Positions 35,076 through 43,997 of a stretch of DNA of 64,000 nucleotides are shown piece after piece (positions within the stretch are counted from its first letter, which is position 1; every line of letters begins with the position of its first letter). The notes under the pieces are model-generated. The model searched no databases. It saw only the letters and a list, made by a program, of their open reading frames with translations, and had not been told where the DNA came from. The translations under genes and the position numbers were made by a program. The stretch is from Planococcaceae bacterium Storch 2/2-2 (GTDB lineage: Bacteria; Bacillota; Bacilli; Bacillales_A; Planococcaceae), in NCBI GenBank assembly GCA_009740415.1, contig WOYE01000008.1:62001-126000 (forward strand), written 5' to 3'.

Positions 35076-36074
35076 ATGAATACGGTACTTTTTTTAACGA
35101 TCCTCGTCGTCGCGTGTGCGCTCATCTTCGATTTCATTAACGGATTTCACGATACAGCGAACGCGATTGCTACGAGTGTTTCAACACGTGCTTTAAAGCC
35201 ACGTACAGCGATTATGATGGCAGCGATTATGAACTTTGTCGGAGCGCTGACGTTCACTGGAGTTGCCCAGACGATTTCAAAAGATATCGTCGACCCGTTC
35301 ACGCTTGAAAATGGCTCTCTTGTCATTTTGGCGGCGCTCATTTCTGCCATTGCGTGGAACTTGATCACTTGGTATTACGGCATTCCGTCAAGTTCTTCCC
35401 ATGCGTTGATCGGATCGATTGCGGGAGCTGCAATCGCAGCCGCTGGGTTCGGTATTTTGAACTACCAAGGGTTCATTAAAATTATGGAAGCTCTCATCTT
35501 CTCGCCATTCATCGCTCTATTCGGTGGATTTATTATGATGACGATTTTCCGTGTCGTCTTAAAAAACCGAAACTTGTTTAAAGCGAACCAACGGATCCGT
35601 TACATGCAAATCGGTACAGCAGCTTTGCAATCATTCACGCACGGAACGAACGACGCGCAAAAAGCGATGGGGATCATCACGATGGCTTTGATCGCAGCGA
35701 ACTTGCAAACGGGTGACGACATCCAATTATGGGTTCGTATTGCAGCAGCGACAGCGATGGGACTCGGTACGTCGATCGGTGGCTATAAAATTATTAAAAC
35801 GGTCGGTGGAAAAATTATGAAAATCCGTCCCGTGAACGGCGCTGCCGCTGACTTGAACTCGGCGATCATTATTTTCGGAGCCACACTTCTCCACTTACCA
35901 GTTAGTACGACACACGTCATTTCATCTTCAATTATGGGAGTTGGAGCCGCACAACGCGTGCGTGACGTCAACTGGGGAATCGCTCAACGAATCGTCATGA
36001 CGTGGATCATTACGCTTCCAATTTCTGCCTTGTTCGCTGCTTTGGTTTACTATATTTTGTCACTGATCTTCTAG
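35076..36074 (+). CDS. pit: Low-affinity inorganic phosphate transporter, Pit family
   Basis: 332-residue membrane protein with about ten helices. The two inverted Pit signatures are present: FDFINGFHDTANAIATSVSTR at the N-terminus and FTHGTNDAQKAMGI in the second half. It imports metal-phosphate complexes with H+ or Na+. It is co-transcribed with the DUF47 gene, and a candidate PhoP box precedes the pair. It complements the Pst system at 57.3-61.2 kb. Confidence 0.94.
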   Translation: MNTVLFLTILVVACALIFDFINGFHDTANAIATSVSTRALKPRTAIMMAAIMNFVGALTFTGVAQTISKDIVDPFTLENGSLVILAALISAIAWNLITWYYGIPSSSSHALIGSIAGAAIAAAGFGILNYQGFIKIMEALIFSPFIALFGGFIMMTIFRVVLKNRNLFKANQRIRYMQIGTAALQSFTHGTNDAQKAMGIITMALIAANLQTGDDIQLWVRIAAATAMGLGTSIGGYKIIKTVGGKIMKIRPVNGAAADLNSAIIIFGATLLHLPVSTTHVISSSIMGVGAAQRVRDVNWGIAQRIVMTWIITLPISALFAALVYYILSLIF

Positions 36075-36256
36075 CGCGAAAAAGAACATTCCACCTTATC
36101 GCTTGCTCTTTCCAGTTTCGTTTGCTATAGTTAAGAAGAATTATTTTTGTTCGAAGTAGAAAGCTGTCAGATATAACGATTGACGAATTCAAGAATTGAG
36201 CAAGGATAGTAACATATATATGATCGCTTGTTGCGACATATTAGGAGGAAACAAAC

Positions 36257-36457
36257 ATGGAACAAGGTAAAGTAAAATGGTTTAACGCTGAAAAAGGATA
36301 CGGATTTATCGAGCGTGAAGATGCTGATGACGTATTCGTACATTTCTCAGCTATCCAAGGCGAAGGTTTCAAAACTCTTGAAGAAGGTCAAGACGTTACA
36401 TTCGAAATCGAAGAAGGACAGCGCGGACTTCAAGCAACTAACGTTGAAAAACTATAA
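36257..36457 (+). CDS. Cold-shock protein (CspA/CspB family)
   Basis: 66-residue single cold-shock domain that binds single-stranded RNA and DNA as a chaperone. RNP1 KGYGFIER is at 13-20 and RNP2 VFVHF at 26-30. The start follows TTAGGAGG. The upstream 180 bp between pit and this gene is unusually long and may hold the structured 5' leader usual for csp genes, though no conserved cold box was confirmed. Confidence 0.96.
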   Translation: MEQGKVKWFNAEKGYGFIEREDADDVFVHFSAIQGEGFKTLEEGQDVTFEIEEGQRGLQATNVEKL

Positions 36458-36469
36458 TTAAAACCTTTC

Positions 36470-36503
36470 AACCTCTATCCGTTTACGGGTAGAGGTTTTT
36501 TTC
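36470..36503 (+). terminator. Rho-independent terminator of csp
   Basis: ACCTCTATCC and GGGTAGAGGT pair around GTTTAC, followed by a T run. Confidence 0.9.
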
Positions 36504-36652
36504 TGTTCACTTTTAGGCTCTCTACGATCTGTTGGAATTTCCGTACAATTCCTTCGGTGGCGTAAGCCCGGATTGTGAAACGGTGCGAAAGAAGGCTAGC
36601 ATTTTTTTGAAAGCAACGATACACTTTACATAACTACAAAGGAGGTGCCGCC

Positions 36653-37705
36653 ATGTACGAACTCATTTTTTACGCTCCTTTCGTACTGTCACTCGTCATT
36701 TTTATCGGTTCTTACTTACACGACCGACGCAAATTAGTGAATGGGTTTTTGTTTTCCATCGTCCTCTTCACAGGTGTCGTCGCACTTACATTTTTCGGCT
36801 TTACATACGATATTCAAAGCCTCATTATTTTATCCGTTCTCATCCTCGGTATTTACTTCGTATTCGCAGCGAGTGGATGGTTCATCGTCGGAGTCGCTTC
36901 GATTTGGAATGCGCGCGTATTAATTAAAAAAGAAGGGTTTCAAAAATCCAATTTATTAACGTTGCTATTCGGTCTTTCTTTATTCGGTCTCTTTTTATTA
37001 CCGCTCATTAACTTTGACGCGTTACTCGTCGAAGGGGCGAATCATTGGGTCCGTTATTTCATGTTTATCGCTTTTTATTTTTTATACGTCTTCATTACGT
37101 TTTTACTTTCTTCTTTCTTGTACCATTGGTACCGTCCGTTTTTAAATAAAGATTACGTCGTCGTTCTCGGAAGTGGATTAATTGATGGACATATCGTTCC
37201 TCCTCTTCTCCAAAGCCGAATCCGTCGCGCGATCGATTTTTACAACAAACAGACGATGCAAAAAGGAACATCACCGATTCTCGTCTTTTCTGGTGGACAA
37301 GGGCCAGATGAGCTTTTATCAGAAGCGGAAGCGATGCAACAATGGGCGATTGCACACGGCATTCCCGAAGAACATACGCTCATTGAAGATCAATCGGTCA
37401 ATACGTTTCAAAATATGAAATTTTCGAAAGCGGTCATCGAACAGCACGCGAACGGAAAACCGTATAAAGCGTTGTTTGCGACGAACAACTATCACGTCTT
37501 TCGAGCGAGTGTTTATGCGCGGCGAGCGAATTTTAACGCGCAAGGCATCGGCGGTAAAACAGCACTTTACTATTGGCCGAATGCGATGTTACGCGAGTTC
37601 ATCGCGATGCTCGTCATGAATAAAAAATGGCATATGATATTCATCGGAATCACTTTTATTTTGTTTGTACTTTGGTTGTTTCTTCTCTCGTTCATCCCAT
37701 CGTAA
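36653..37705 (+). CDS. YdcF-family (DUF218) membrane protein
   Basis: 350-residue protein. The N-terminal half has five to six transmembrane helices, then comes a DUF218/YdcF domain (about 165-315) starting VVVLGSGLIDGHIVPPLL with SGGQGPDE and ATNNYHVFRA, and a last helix at the C-terminus. Related proteins (SanA, ElyC) act in envelope biogenesis. Their biochemical activity is unclear. The start follows AAGGAGG. It is single-gene with a shared bidirectional terminator. Confidence 0.85.
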   Translation: MYELIFYAPFVLSLVIFIGSYLHDRRKLVNGFLFSIVLFTGVVALTFFGFTYDIQSLIILSVLILGIYFVFAASGWFIVGVASIWNARVLIKKEGFQKSNLLTLLFGLSLFGLFLLPLINFDALLVEGANHWVRYFMFIAFYFLYVFITFLLSSFLYHWYRPFLNKDYVVVLGSGLIDGHIVPPLLQSRIRRAIDFYNKQTMQKGTSPILVFSGGQGPDELLSEAEAMQQWAIAHGIPEEHTLIEDQSVNTFQNMKFSKAVIEQHANGKPYKALFATNNYHVFRASVYARRANFNAQGIGGKTALYYWPNAMLREFIAMLVMNKKWHMIFIGITFILFVLWLFLLSFIPS

Positions 37706-37714
37706 TTGGCGATG

Positions 37715-37752
37715 AAAAAACGCACGGAGCGTCCATCGCTCCGTGCGTTTTT
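37715..37752. terminator. Bidirectional terminator
   Basis: AAAACGCACGGAGCG and CGCTCCGTGCGTTTT pair around TCCAT, with A and T runs on both sides, between convergent genes. Confidence 0.92.
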
Positions 37753-37759
37753 CGTATGC

Positions 37760-38209
37760 TTATTTTTTCAAAAATCCTTCGTCTTCTAAATAATCGACCG
37801 CTTCATCGTACGCTCCGAAACTTTCTTCGATTTGATCGTCGAAATAGACGTTCCACCAGCCCTCTTCTTCTTTCACACGTAATGAAGCGCCGTCCTCGCC
37901 TTCCCACATTTCGTCGACCGGTTCATACACCGTTAGCAAACCGTCGATCGCATCGTGAATCGTACGGATCAACTGCTCTTCTGTCGCTTCACGCACGTTC
38001 GTCAAGCCACGTCCGTCCACTTCGTATCCTTTTAATCCTTCTACATAAACGAACGCATTGCCGTTCGGGTGTAAATGTTGAACGACTACTGTTTTGTCGT
38101 ATTCACTTTCTTCTAAATGGTAATTGATTCGTTTCATAGACACTTCTTTTTTCACGAGTTGCGGAAACTCCCGTTCAATAATTTCTTGCTTCTGTTCAAA
38201 TGTTAACAT
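37760..38209 (-). CDS. Hypothetical acidic protein
   Basis: 149-residue soluble protein I do not recognise. It is acidic, with no membrane segment. An N-terminal helical part (LTFEQKQEIIEREFPQLVKK) precedes an alpha/beta region with VQHLHPNGNAFVYVEGL and a WWNVYF motif. The start follows TAGGAGTG. It is preceded by a 34-residue membrane protein gene only 20 bp away, so the two are probably one operon. A shared terminator follows. Confidence 0.65.
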   Translation of the reverse strand: MLTFEQKQEIIEREFPQLVKKEVSMKRINYHLEESEYDKTVVVQHLHPNGNAFVYVEGLKGYEVDGRGLTNVREATEEQLIRTIHDAIDGLLTVYEPVDEMWEGEDGASLRVKEEEGWWNVYFDDQIEESFGAYDEAVDYLEDEGFLKK

Positions 38210-38229
38210 CTTTTACACTCCTACTTTCT

Positions 38230-38334
38230 TTACCTTGACTTCCACCAAATGATGACGAATAACGCAACTAATGTACCGATGGCAACAACGTAAAATACGT
38301 CCGGTGTACGCGATCCAAATGATAAGTCGAACAT
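38230..38334 (-). CDS. Small single-helix membrane protein (34 residues)
   Basis: Short ORF starting ATG at 38334 and ending TAA at 38230. The product opens MFDLSFGSRTPDVFYV and then has one hydrophobic helix (about 13-30) ending WWKSR. A strong GGAGAAAGGAGTG site sits at good spacing. Nothing homologous is recalled. It precedes the hypothetical gene at 37760-38209 by 20 bp, whose ribosome site overlaps its end. The coding call rests on the ribosome site and the clean helix. Confidence 0.65.
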   Translation of the reverse strand: MFDLSFGSRTPDVFYVVAIGTLVALFVIIWWKSR

Positions 38335-38462
38335 TATTGCCACTCCTTTCTCCTCGTTCGAGTATACCCCTTTTAACCGGAAAAGCCTACTCTCATATGC
38401 AACGAATGAGTAGTCGAAGACGTCTAAATACAGTACACTTGGAGAAAAGGAGGGATGTTTTC

Positions 38463-39584
38463 GTGAGACGTTTATTTTCCATCATTCTACTACTCGTCCT
38501 CATTTATGTAGCAAAGCCGTTATGGGAAGGTCCTGTTTCGCAATACGTTGATCTTTCTTTTTTACAACCGGTCGATGAAAAAGTAGAGCAGCTCGCTGAA
38601 GGGCCTGCTGGCGATTGGGTACGTGACACGGCACAATCGGTACAACGTCATACCGGCGAACTCGTCGATCAATGGAAAGCGAAGCCGGAACCGTCTGCTC
38701 AAGAAGCTCCTCCGCTCCACGAACCTGCACAATCCGGCATTGCGATCCAAAACGTCGAAATCGGGATGTCGGAATCGGAAGTCCATGCATTACTCGGTCC
38801 ACCGCAAATGAAAGCGTGGAACGATTACAATACACTTTGGCATATGCACCATGACAACTACCACCGATTCGTCATGGTCGCTTACGATACCGCCGGACGC
38901 GTCGGCGCCTTGTATACGAACGACGACGTCATTAAAAGCAATAACGGCATTGCGTATCGTACGTTGAAAGCGGACGTACGTCGAACGCTCGGCGAGCCGC
39001 TCACTGAACTGAAAAAAGGGCGTATTTTATACCAACTTTCCGATGTCGATACGATTGATCTATTTTTACAAGACGACTTATACACATATGTCTTTTACGA
39101 TGAGCATGAAAATTACCAACTCACCGCTTTACTCCTCGTCGATGAAGCGTTCGAGCAACGCAAGTCATCGATTTACGGGGAACCGTCGGACGAATTGCGA
39201 GCAGGGTATGAACGAACGTTATTCGAACTGACGAATGCGATTCGTGTTCGAAAAGGAGTTCGCGCGCTCGAATATAGCACCGCTCTTTCAGACACCGCAC
39301 GGAAACATAGTGACGACATGGCACAGAACGACTTTTTTAGTCACGACAATTTAAGAGGCCAAACGCCATTTGATCGCATGCGGATCGATGGCATCACGTA
39401 CAAAAGTGCGGGAGAAAACTTAGCGTTCGGTCAATATAGCAGTATTTTTGCGCACGAAGGCTTAATGAACTCGTACGATCATCGAATGAATACGTTAACT
39501 CGTCATTACACACATCTCGGAATTGGTGTCGCGTTCGGCAAAGAAAACACACCGTACTTTACACAAAACTACATTCAAAAATAA
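38463..39584 (+). CDS. ylbC: CAP-domain secreted protein, YlbC-like
   Basis: 373-residue protein with an N-terminal signal anchor (about 1-22), a CAP-associated N-terminal domain (about 90-230, with the LGPPQMKAWNDYNT block) and a C-terminal CAP/SCP-PR1 domain (about 245-373) holding SDTARKHSDDMAQNDFFSH and SAGENLA. The domain order matches B. subtilis YlbC. It is exported or membrane-tethered, and its function is unknown. The GTG start at 38463 follows AAAAGGAGGG. The open frame further upstream is not coding. Confidence 0.87.
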   Translation: MRRLFSIILLLVLIYVAKPLWEGPVSQYVDLSFLQPVDEKVEQLAEGPAGDWVRDTAQSVQRHTGELVDQWKAKPEPSAQEAPPLHEPAQSGIAIQNVEIGMSESEVHALLGPPQMKAWNDYNTLWHMHHDNYHRFVMVAYDTAGRVGALYTNDDVIKSNNGIAYRTLKADVRRTLGEPLTELKKGRILYQLSDVDTIDLFLQDDLYTYVFYDEHENYQLTALLLVDEAFEQRKSSIYGEPSDELRAGYERTLFELTNAIRVRKGVRALEYSTALSDTARKHSDDMAQNDFFSHDNLRGQTPFDRMRIDGITYKSAGENLAFGQYSSIFAHEGLMNSYDHRMNTLTRHYTHLGIGVAFGKENTPYFTQNYIQK

Positions 39585-39585
39585 T

Positions 39586-39625
39586 AAAAAAGTGCTGGAG
39601 CGAATAAATGCTCCAGCACTTTTTC
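39586..39625. terminator. Bidirectional terminator
   Basis: AAAAAGTGCTGGAGC and GCTCCAGCACTTTTT pair around GAATAAAT between the convergent CAP-protein and purC genes. Confidence 0.93.
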
Positions 39626-39645
39626 TATTTAGGCCACTCGATTCA

Positions 39646-40326
39646 TTATTCGAACAAGCGACCTTCAAGGTCTAACGGTTCGACGTACGTATCACCATCA
39701 TAGACACGCATGTTGCCACCTGAAATTTCATCAATTAACATGAGACGACCTTCGCTGTCACGACCGAATTCTAATTTAATATCGTACAGTTCGAGTCCTT
39801 TTTTCGCTAATTCTTCTTTCACGAGATTCGATACATTTCGTGTCAATTGTTCGAGCTCGTCGTACTCTTCTTCTGTTAAAAGGCCGAGCATCGCGAGTCC
39901 TTGTTTCGAAATCGGTGGATCGTTTCGATCATCGTCTTTCAACGTCACTTCTACGAACGCATCGAGCGCTTGCCCTTCTTCACAGTACTGTCCGTAACGA
40001 CGGTAAAAACTTCCAACCGCTCGGTATCGACAAATGACTTCAAGGCCGTTACCGAACATCGTCGCGCGTTTAACCGTCATTTGCGCATCTTTGAGTGACG
40101 CTGAAACGAAATGAGTCGGAACGTTCGCTTTCTCTAACTTTTCGAAAAAGAACGTCGTCATGCGGAGTCCCGATTGCCCCATCCCTTCAATCGTTAATCC
40201 GACCGTGTTCGCACCAGGGTCGAATACGCCATCTTCCCCTGTTACATCGTCTTTAAATTGCAAGACGACCGTATCGCCTGCCCCTTCGTACACGTCTTTC
40301 GTCTTCCCTTTATACAATAATTTCAT
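39646..40326 (-). CDS. purC: SAICAR synthetase (phosphoribosylaminoimidazole-succinocarboxamide synthase)
   Basis: 226-residue PurC, which joins CAIR and aspartate using ATP in purine synthesis. It opens with KLLYKGKTKDVYE, and later ICRYRAVGSFYRRYG and LIDEISGGNMRVYD are family landmarks. Length is normal for short bacterial PurC. ATG at 40326 is preferred over GTG at 40329 because GAGAGG is then seven bases away. It stands alone here, unlike in Bacillus where purC lies inside the purEKBCSQLFMNHD operon. Confidence 0.95.
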   Translation of the reverse strand: MKLLYKGKTKDVYEGAGDTVVLQFKDDVTGEDGVFDPGANTVGLTIEGMGQSGLRMTTFFFEKLEKANVPTHFVSASLKDAQMTVKRATMFGNGLEVICRYRAVGSFYRRYGQYCEEGQALDAFVEVTLKDDDRNDPPISKQGLAMLGLLTEEEYDELEQLTRNVSNLVKEELAKKGLELYDIKLEFGRDSEGRLMLIDEISGGNMRVYDGDTYVEPLDLEGRLFE

Positions 40327-40352
40327 CACAATGCCTCTCTTCTTAGAAAGTT

Positions 40353-40373
40353 TATCGTTCGTCTTTTAGTATA
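40353..40373 (-). promoter_or_regulatory. purC promoter region with candidate PurBox
   Basis: On the minus strand TATACT (40373-40368) can serve as -10. Just downstream AAAGACGAACGATA (40366-40353) resembles the CGAAC core of a Bacillus PurR box. The -35 is weak. Confidence 0.4.
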
Positions 40374-40387
40374 ATCGAAATGAACGT

Positions 40388-42067
40388 TCACGAAAAGTCT
40401 TTTCCACGAATTGCAAAGGGAAACGATAGAATAGAAGGTCTATACGTTTCACTACACTCTTTGAACAACTCACGATAATGTTCCGATATTCCGTACGTTT
40501 CAAAAGGATAAAGTGATAATAGTTCGTTTTCTTCTTGCGCTCGTTCAAACTGTTGACGCGTTCTTCTTTTTTTCGTATCGGTGAGCGCAATGAAATAAGG
40601 AATGACGAATACTTTTTCATCGTCTGTCCATCCGACCCACACTTCTTCCGTAAGAAGTCCTTCGTCGTACCTTTTTTGGAACAGAGCCCATTGCGCAGCA
40701 ATTTTTTCGCCCGTTGCACTTCGTGCACGACGTCTTCCATACGAAACGAGAAAAACGACACTCCATATTCCGAACCAAATGGTCATTCCCCATACGTGAT
40801 AATAAATAGAAAGAGCGACACCGATCGCATGTAAGACGAAATAGACGAGTAACGCGGTGAATACTCCACTCGTTTCTTTTTTCTCATAAAAGGAAGTCGA
40901 GCGCAATGCTCGTTTTAACGTTTGTGTCGCTCGTCGAAATTCGTAAGCGATGTTGCGTTGCACGCTCCCTTTCTTTTTTGCATCTCGGAGAAAGTTTTCT
41001 AACGTTTGACGTTCCAACACACCTTCCGTACCGATCGTTTTAAAGATGAAATGAAGCAACGGTCGCTCATACGCAGGAACGAGGTCTTGATCGACGACGA
41101 GAAAAATACTCGGATGTTCCTCACTCGCTCGAATCGCTCCTGCATCGAGCCAACGGTACATCATCGCTCGCATCATCGACCCCGTCAATTGTTGACCGTT
41201 CATAAAAAAGACGAGCAAACTAAATGGCAGACGGTGGATGTTCGGAACTTTATGACGTGCCAACGGAATTTGAGCGGCATCTTTTTTCAAGCGGCGTCTT
41301 CTCCGCCACAATTTCCAGATGAAATAAAGCGTAAATAACATCGTTACGATCGCATACGTTAATAAAACAGGCGCCCCGTGACTCGAACGTTTCTCAGCTG
41401 CAACTTTCTTTTCATATGCGAGCGTCCACGCTTCTTTTTTTGTCGCATGTTGCGTCTCCATCTCTGTTAAAAAGTCCGGTGAAAAAAGCAAATACACTTC
41501 GCCATCTACTTCAGGAGGAACGAATCCGACTTCATAAGTGACCATCCGATCATTCATCACTTTTCCACGGTCGTACATCCAACCGAGCCCTTTCGGATCC
41601 ATCGTTACATTTTCATCGGTCGCTATAATTTGAACGGTCATTCGATCATAAATAACCCCTTTGTACGTATGGTCGAAAAATGACCATTTCAATAAAGCGG
41701 CATCTTCTGCTTTCTCTACTGCGCCTTTCACATCGTAGATCCATTCAATCGTGACGACGTCACCTGCATAACCGGGACGATAAACGTACAACGTCTCCCC
41801 TTTTATCTCATGCGGAAGACGTCGGCCGTTTTCAAACGCGCCTTTCCATTCGATCGCCGGATCGGTCATTTTGCGCTCAATCGATCCATAAGGCTCCCGA
41901 AACGCATACGTCATCGTTTCTTTCACTTGAATGACGCCATCTTTTTGAATCAACGCTTCGATTTGTGCATCCTCGACACGAAACATCGACGATTTCGCTT
42001 CTACACTACCTCCATACCAACTGCATAACAAGAGAATCGTCATGCACTGGAATATTATACGCCTCAC
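40388..42067 (-). CDS. DUF2207-domain membrane protein
   Basis: 559-residue protein: signal peptide (1-24), an extracytoplasmic DUF2207 domain (about 28-220, with KETMTYAFREPYGSIERKM and LLKWSFFDHTYKGVIYDRM), one transmembrane helix near 228-248, a basic RRRRR stretch, a cytoplasmic part, and two further helices near 415-455. Function is unknown. The GTG start at 42067 has only a weak GTGGTG ribosome site. Its 3' end lies close to the purC promoter. It is divergent from the thiamine operon. Confidence 0.82.
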   Translation of the reverse strand: MRRIIFQCMTILLLCSWYGGSVEAKSSMFRVEDAQIEALIQKDGVIQVKETMTYAFREPYGSIERKMTDPAIEWKGAFENGRRLPHEIKGETLYVYRPGYAGDVVTIEWIYDVKGAVEKAEDAALLKWSFFDHTYKGVIYDRMTVQIIATDENVTMDPKGLGWMYDRGKVMNDRMVTYEVGFVPPEVDGEVYLLFSPDFLTEMETQHATKKEAWTLAYEKKVAAEKRSSHGAPVLLTYAIVTMLFTLYFIWKLWRRRRRLKKDAAQIPLARHKVPNIHRLPFSLLVFFMNGQQLTGSMMRAMMYRWLDAGAIRASEEHPSIFLVVDQDLVPAYERPLLHFIFKTIGTEGVLERQTLENFLRDAKKKGSVQRNIAYEFRRATQTLKRALRSTSFYEKKETSGVFTALLVYFVLHAIGVALSIYYHVWGMTIWFGIWSVVFLVSYGRRRARSATGEKIAAQWALFQKRYDEGLLTEEVWVGWTDDEKVFVIPYFIALTDTKKRRTRQQFERAQEENELLSLYPFETYGISEHYRELFKECSETYRPSILSFPFAIRGKDFS

Positions 42068-42225
42068 ATTGACACACCACTTTCATTCACCTTCTCATTA
42101 CGTTCATTCTAACAAATGTCATCCGTGAAAAGAAAGTAAAGGAAAAGATCGAACGGACGAGACACTTTCCCTTCTCCTTTTTTCATGATATGCTACGTAT
42201 TGGCAGCAAGGAACTATTGATAAGC

Positions 42226-42322
42226 AACCATTAGGGGAATCCGTACAAGGACTGAGAGAAGAGTGTAGCTCTGATACCCTTATAACCTGAACAAGTTTGT
42301 ACTTGCGGAGGGAAGTGGCAAA
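42226..42322 (+). ncRNA. TPP riboswitch (THI element)
   Basis: Contains the conserved thi-box parts in order: AGGGGAATCC, ACTGAGAG, CTGATACCCTT, AACCTGAACAAG and GCGGAGGGAAGTGG. It binds thiamine pyrophosphate and precedes an intrinsic terminator (42363-42397) before tenI, so high TPP should stop transcription of the thiamine operon. Confidence 0.96.
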
Positions 42323-42362
42323 ACTAGCGTCTTTTTTTAAGTCGCTCTATTTTCGCAACTTT

Positions 42363-42397
42363 ACCTATTTTCCGCAAAGGAAAATAGGTTTTTTTAC
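42363..42397 (+). terminator. Riboswitch-controlled terminator
   Basis: ACCTATTTTCC and GGAAAATAGGT pair around GCAAA, followed by a T run. It is the expression platform of the TPP riboswitch. Confidence 0.92.
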
Positions 42398-42417
42398 GTT
42401 TAGAAAGGAGGAAGCCA

Positions 42418-43023
42418 ATGGAAATTATCGCTGTAACCGATGAAACACAAACGATAGAAGAACTCGTCGAAACGATTGTAGCGATTGAACCGTTCGTCGA
42501 TCGTCTCATCATCCGAGAACGATTTCGGAAAGCTCATGAGCTGAGCGACTTATATGATCGTCTCATCGAAAACGAGGTCCCACGTCATAAATTAGTCGTT
42601 CATGAGCGGGTCGATCTTGCGATGTTGTACGACATTCGATCGGTTCAACTTCCGTACGATAGTCTCTCGTTAAAACGGGCAAAAGCTGCTTTTCCGACGA
42701 TTCACTTCGGACGTTCTGTCCATTCTGTCGACGAAGCGAAGCATGCGATCGAAGATGGGGCAGATGCTCTACTGTTCGGTCACGTATTCGATACGACGAG
42801 TAAGTCCGGACTTCCTCCGAAAGGCATTCAACCGCTCCGACAAATTGCGGAACAGTCGTCTGTTCCCGTCTATGCAATCGGTGGCATCGATCACGACACA
42901 GTAACACAACTACTCGACTTGCCGATTCAAGGAGTCGCAGTACGTTCAGGGTTCTTTCAAGCCGACCAACCTGCCAAATGGGCGGAACGTTTCGCCCGAA
43001 TTGTGAAAGAAAGGTGTGAATGA
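42418..43023 (+). CDS. tenI: Thiazole tautomerase TenI
   Basis: 201-residue TIM-barrel protein of the ThiE/TenI family. It has H122 in LLFGHVFDTTSKSGLPPKG, the residue that in B. subtilis TenI catalyses aromatisation of the thiazole carboxylate, and its position in the thiS-thiG operon also favours TenI over the coupling enzyme ThiE. The start follows AAAGGAGGAA. It is the first gene after the riboswitch terminator. Confidence 0.92.
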   Translation: MEIIAVTDETQTIEELVETIVAIEPFVDRLIIRERFRKAHELSDLYDRLIENEVPRHKLVVHERVDLAMLYDIRSVQLPYDSLSLKRAKAAFPTIHFGRSVHSVDEAKHAIEDGADALLFGHVFDTTSKSGLPPKGIQPLRQIAEQSSVPVYAIGGIDHDTVTQLLDLPIQGVAVRSGFFQADQPAKWAERFARIVKERCE

Positions 43024-43024
43024 A

Positions 43025-43225
43025 ATGACGATTCAATTGAACGGACAGGCGTACGATGTGCCCGTTCATGTTTCTACGATTCAACAATTGTTGGAACATT
43101 TAAACATTGACCATCGTATTCTCGTCATCGAGCATAACGCAACGATTTTAGAAAAAGATGCGTATGACGCGCCGATCCGTGATCGCGATCAAATCGAAGT
43201 CATTCATTTCGTCGGAGGAGGATAA
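43025..43225 (+). CDS. thiS: Sulfur carrier protein ThiS
   Basis: 66-residue ubiquitin-like sulfur carrier ending in VGGG. The C-terminal Gly-Gly is adenylated by ThiF and charged as thiocarboxylate to feed ThiG. ATG at 43025 follows AAAGGTG. An in-frame GTG nine bases earlier is less likely. The codons for the Gly tail overlap the thiG ribosome site GGAGGAGG. Confidence 0.95.
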   Translation: MTIQLNGQAYDVPVHVSTIQQLLEHLNIDHRILVIEHNATILEKDAYDAPIRDRDQIEVIHFVGGG

Positions 43226-43229
43226 ATTC

Positions 43230-43997
43230 ATGTTAACGATCGGAAATCAAACGTTTCAATCTCGTTTATTGTTAGGTACAGGAAAATACCCGAACTTTGA
43301 TGTTCAAAAAGAAGCAGTTGCGGTGTCGGATGCAGAAATTTTAACGTTCGCTGTACGCCGGATGAATATTTTTGAGCCGAGTCAGCCGAACTTTTTAGAG
43401 CAACTCGATCTGTCAAAATATACGTTGTTGCCGAATACTGCAGGTGCTAGTACAGCTGAGGAAGCCGTGCGAACCGCTCGCCTTGCGAAAGCTTCAGGGT
43501 TATGCGACATGATCAAAGTAGAAATTATCGGCGATCCTCGTTCTCTGTTACCCGATCCTGTTGAAACGTTACGTGCAACAGAGATGCTGCTTGAAGAAGG
43601 TTTCATCGTCTTGCCCTACACGTCCGATGATGTCGTACTCGCACATCGGCTCGAAGAACTGGGCGCGCATGCGATTATGCCAGGAGCATCACCGATCGGG
43701 TCAGGTCAAGGTATTTTGAACCCGCTCAATTTACAATTCATCATCGAGCAATCAAAAGTACCGGTCATTATCGATGCTGGGATCGGCTCGCCGAAAGATG
43801 CCGCGTACGCGATGGAACTCGGTGCAGATGGTGTTTTATTAAACACCGCTGTGTCTGGCGCACAAGATCCTGTGAAAATGGCAGAAGCGATGAAGCTCGC
43901 TATTGAAGCAGGACGGTTAGGTTACGAAGCAGGTCGAATTGAGAAAAAAGATTACGGTATTGCGAGCAGCCCGTCAGAAGGTTTGCTCACCCCATGA
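43230..43997 (+). CDS. thiG: Thiazole synthase ThiG
   Basis: 255-residue TIM barrel that forms the thiazole phosphate of thiamine from DXP, dehydroglycine and ThiS thiocarboxylate. The Schiff-base lysine is K96 in [20 protein letters not shown] and [13 protein letters not shown] bind phosphate. ATG at 43230 follows GGAGGAGG. Its stop overlaps the next start by 4 nt. The dehydroglycine source (ThiO or ThiH) is not in the operon. Confidence 0.97.
   Translation: MLTIGNQTFQSRLLLGTGKYPNFDVQKEAVAVSDAEILTFAVRRMNIFEPSQPNFLEQLDLSKYTLLPNTAGASTAEEAVRTARLAKASGLCDMIKVEIIGDPRSLLPDPVETLRATEMLLEEGFIVLPYTSDDVVLAHRLEELGAHAIMPGASPIGSGQGILNPLNLQFIIEQSKVPVIIDAGIGSPKDAAYAMELGADGVLLNTAVSGAQDPVKMAEAMKLAIEAGRLGYEAGRIEKKDYGIASSPSEGLLTP

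Noticed and set aside
36504-36652. Possible riboswitch upstream of the YdcF-like gene
   Set aside because: The stretch has some G-rich structure (GGCGTAAGCC) but no match to any riboswitch consensus I know and no clear terminator switch.
42418-43023. Annotation as ThiE (thiamine phosphate synthase)
   Set aside because: The H122 context and operon position fit TenI. ThiE active-site residues are not all present.
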